Below are positions 5,938 through 5,942 of a DNA stretch of 5,942 nt, piece after piece. Within the stretch, counting starts at the first letter, position 1. Every line of letters starts with the position of its first letter. The notes beneath the pieces were generated by a model. It did not search any database, was not told where the DNA came from, and saw only the letters and a program-made list of their open reading frames with translations. The translations under genes and the position numbers were made by a program. The stretch comes from Actinomycetes bacterium (GTDB taxonomy: Bacteria; Actinomycetota; Acidimicrobiia; Acidimicrobiales; RAAP-2): positions 1 through 5,942 of the forward strand of contig JAKAZC010000184.1 of the NCBI GenBank assembly GCA_021826655.1. Direction: 5' to 3'.

Positions 5938-5942
5938 TCGCG

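Noticed and set aside
1..5942. CRISPR array, tRNA/rRNA genes, insertion sequence ends or prophage genes
   Set aside because: Reading both strands I saw no regularly spaced repeats, cloverleaf-like sequences, transposase motifs or terminal inverted repeats.

Overview
This is a very GC-rich window with dense, tightly spaced genes, frequent GTG starts and strongly G/C-biased third codon positions. That points to a high-GC bacterium, most likely an actinomycete-type lineage (Actinomycetota, perhaps Acidimicrobiia). The lineage is inferred from composition and gene content, because no marker gene is present.

Layout from left to right: (1) The 5' part of a minus-strand amidohydrolase-2 (TIM-barrel metal hydrolase/decarboxylase) gene, which runs off the left edge (1-576). 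(2) A 151-bp gap holding its probable ribosome binding site, a candidate promoter, a small inverted repeat and a GC-rich hairpin. (3) A minus-strand pair whose genes overlap by 4 bp (GTGA): a Gfo/Idh/MocA-type NAD(P)-dependent oxidoreductase (upstream, 1501-2598) followed by an internally duplicated dimeric alpha/beta-barrel (EthD-like) protein (728-1504). (4) A 164-bp divergent control region containing three imperfect repeats and a perfect 14-bp palindrome next to a -10-like hexamer. (5) A plus-strand 827-residue protein made of two complete class III CoA-transferase (CaiB/BaiF) domains in tandem (2763-5246). Only the second domain keeps the catalytic aspartate. (6) On the minus strand, convergent to it after 19 bp, a VapBC-type toxin-antitoxin pair: a PIN-domain ribonuclease (5266-5676) and its ribbon-helix-helix antitoxin (5677-5925), with a leaderless-type promoter at the right edge.

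Genes 1-5 look like a small catabolic neighbourhood. The CoA-transferase would activate an organic acid as a CoA thioester, the oxidoreductase would act on a hydroxyl or keto group, and the amidohydrolase-family enzyme would hydrolyse or decarboxylate a product. The substrate cannot be read from the sequence. The toxin-antitoxin module looks unrelated to that metabolism.

The points most worth a second look are the asymmetric tandem CoA-transferase (Ser160 in domain 1, Asp596 in domain 2, an architecture shared with DMSP CoA-transferase/lyase DddD), the oxidoreductase that lacks the usual catalytic Asp, the repeat-rich divergent promoter, and the same-frame TGA-GTG junction between antitoxin and toxin. 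I saw no clear sign of a wholly new multi-gene system.
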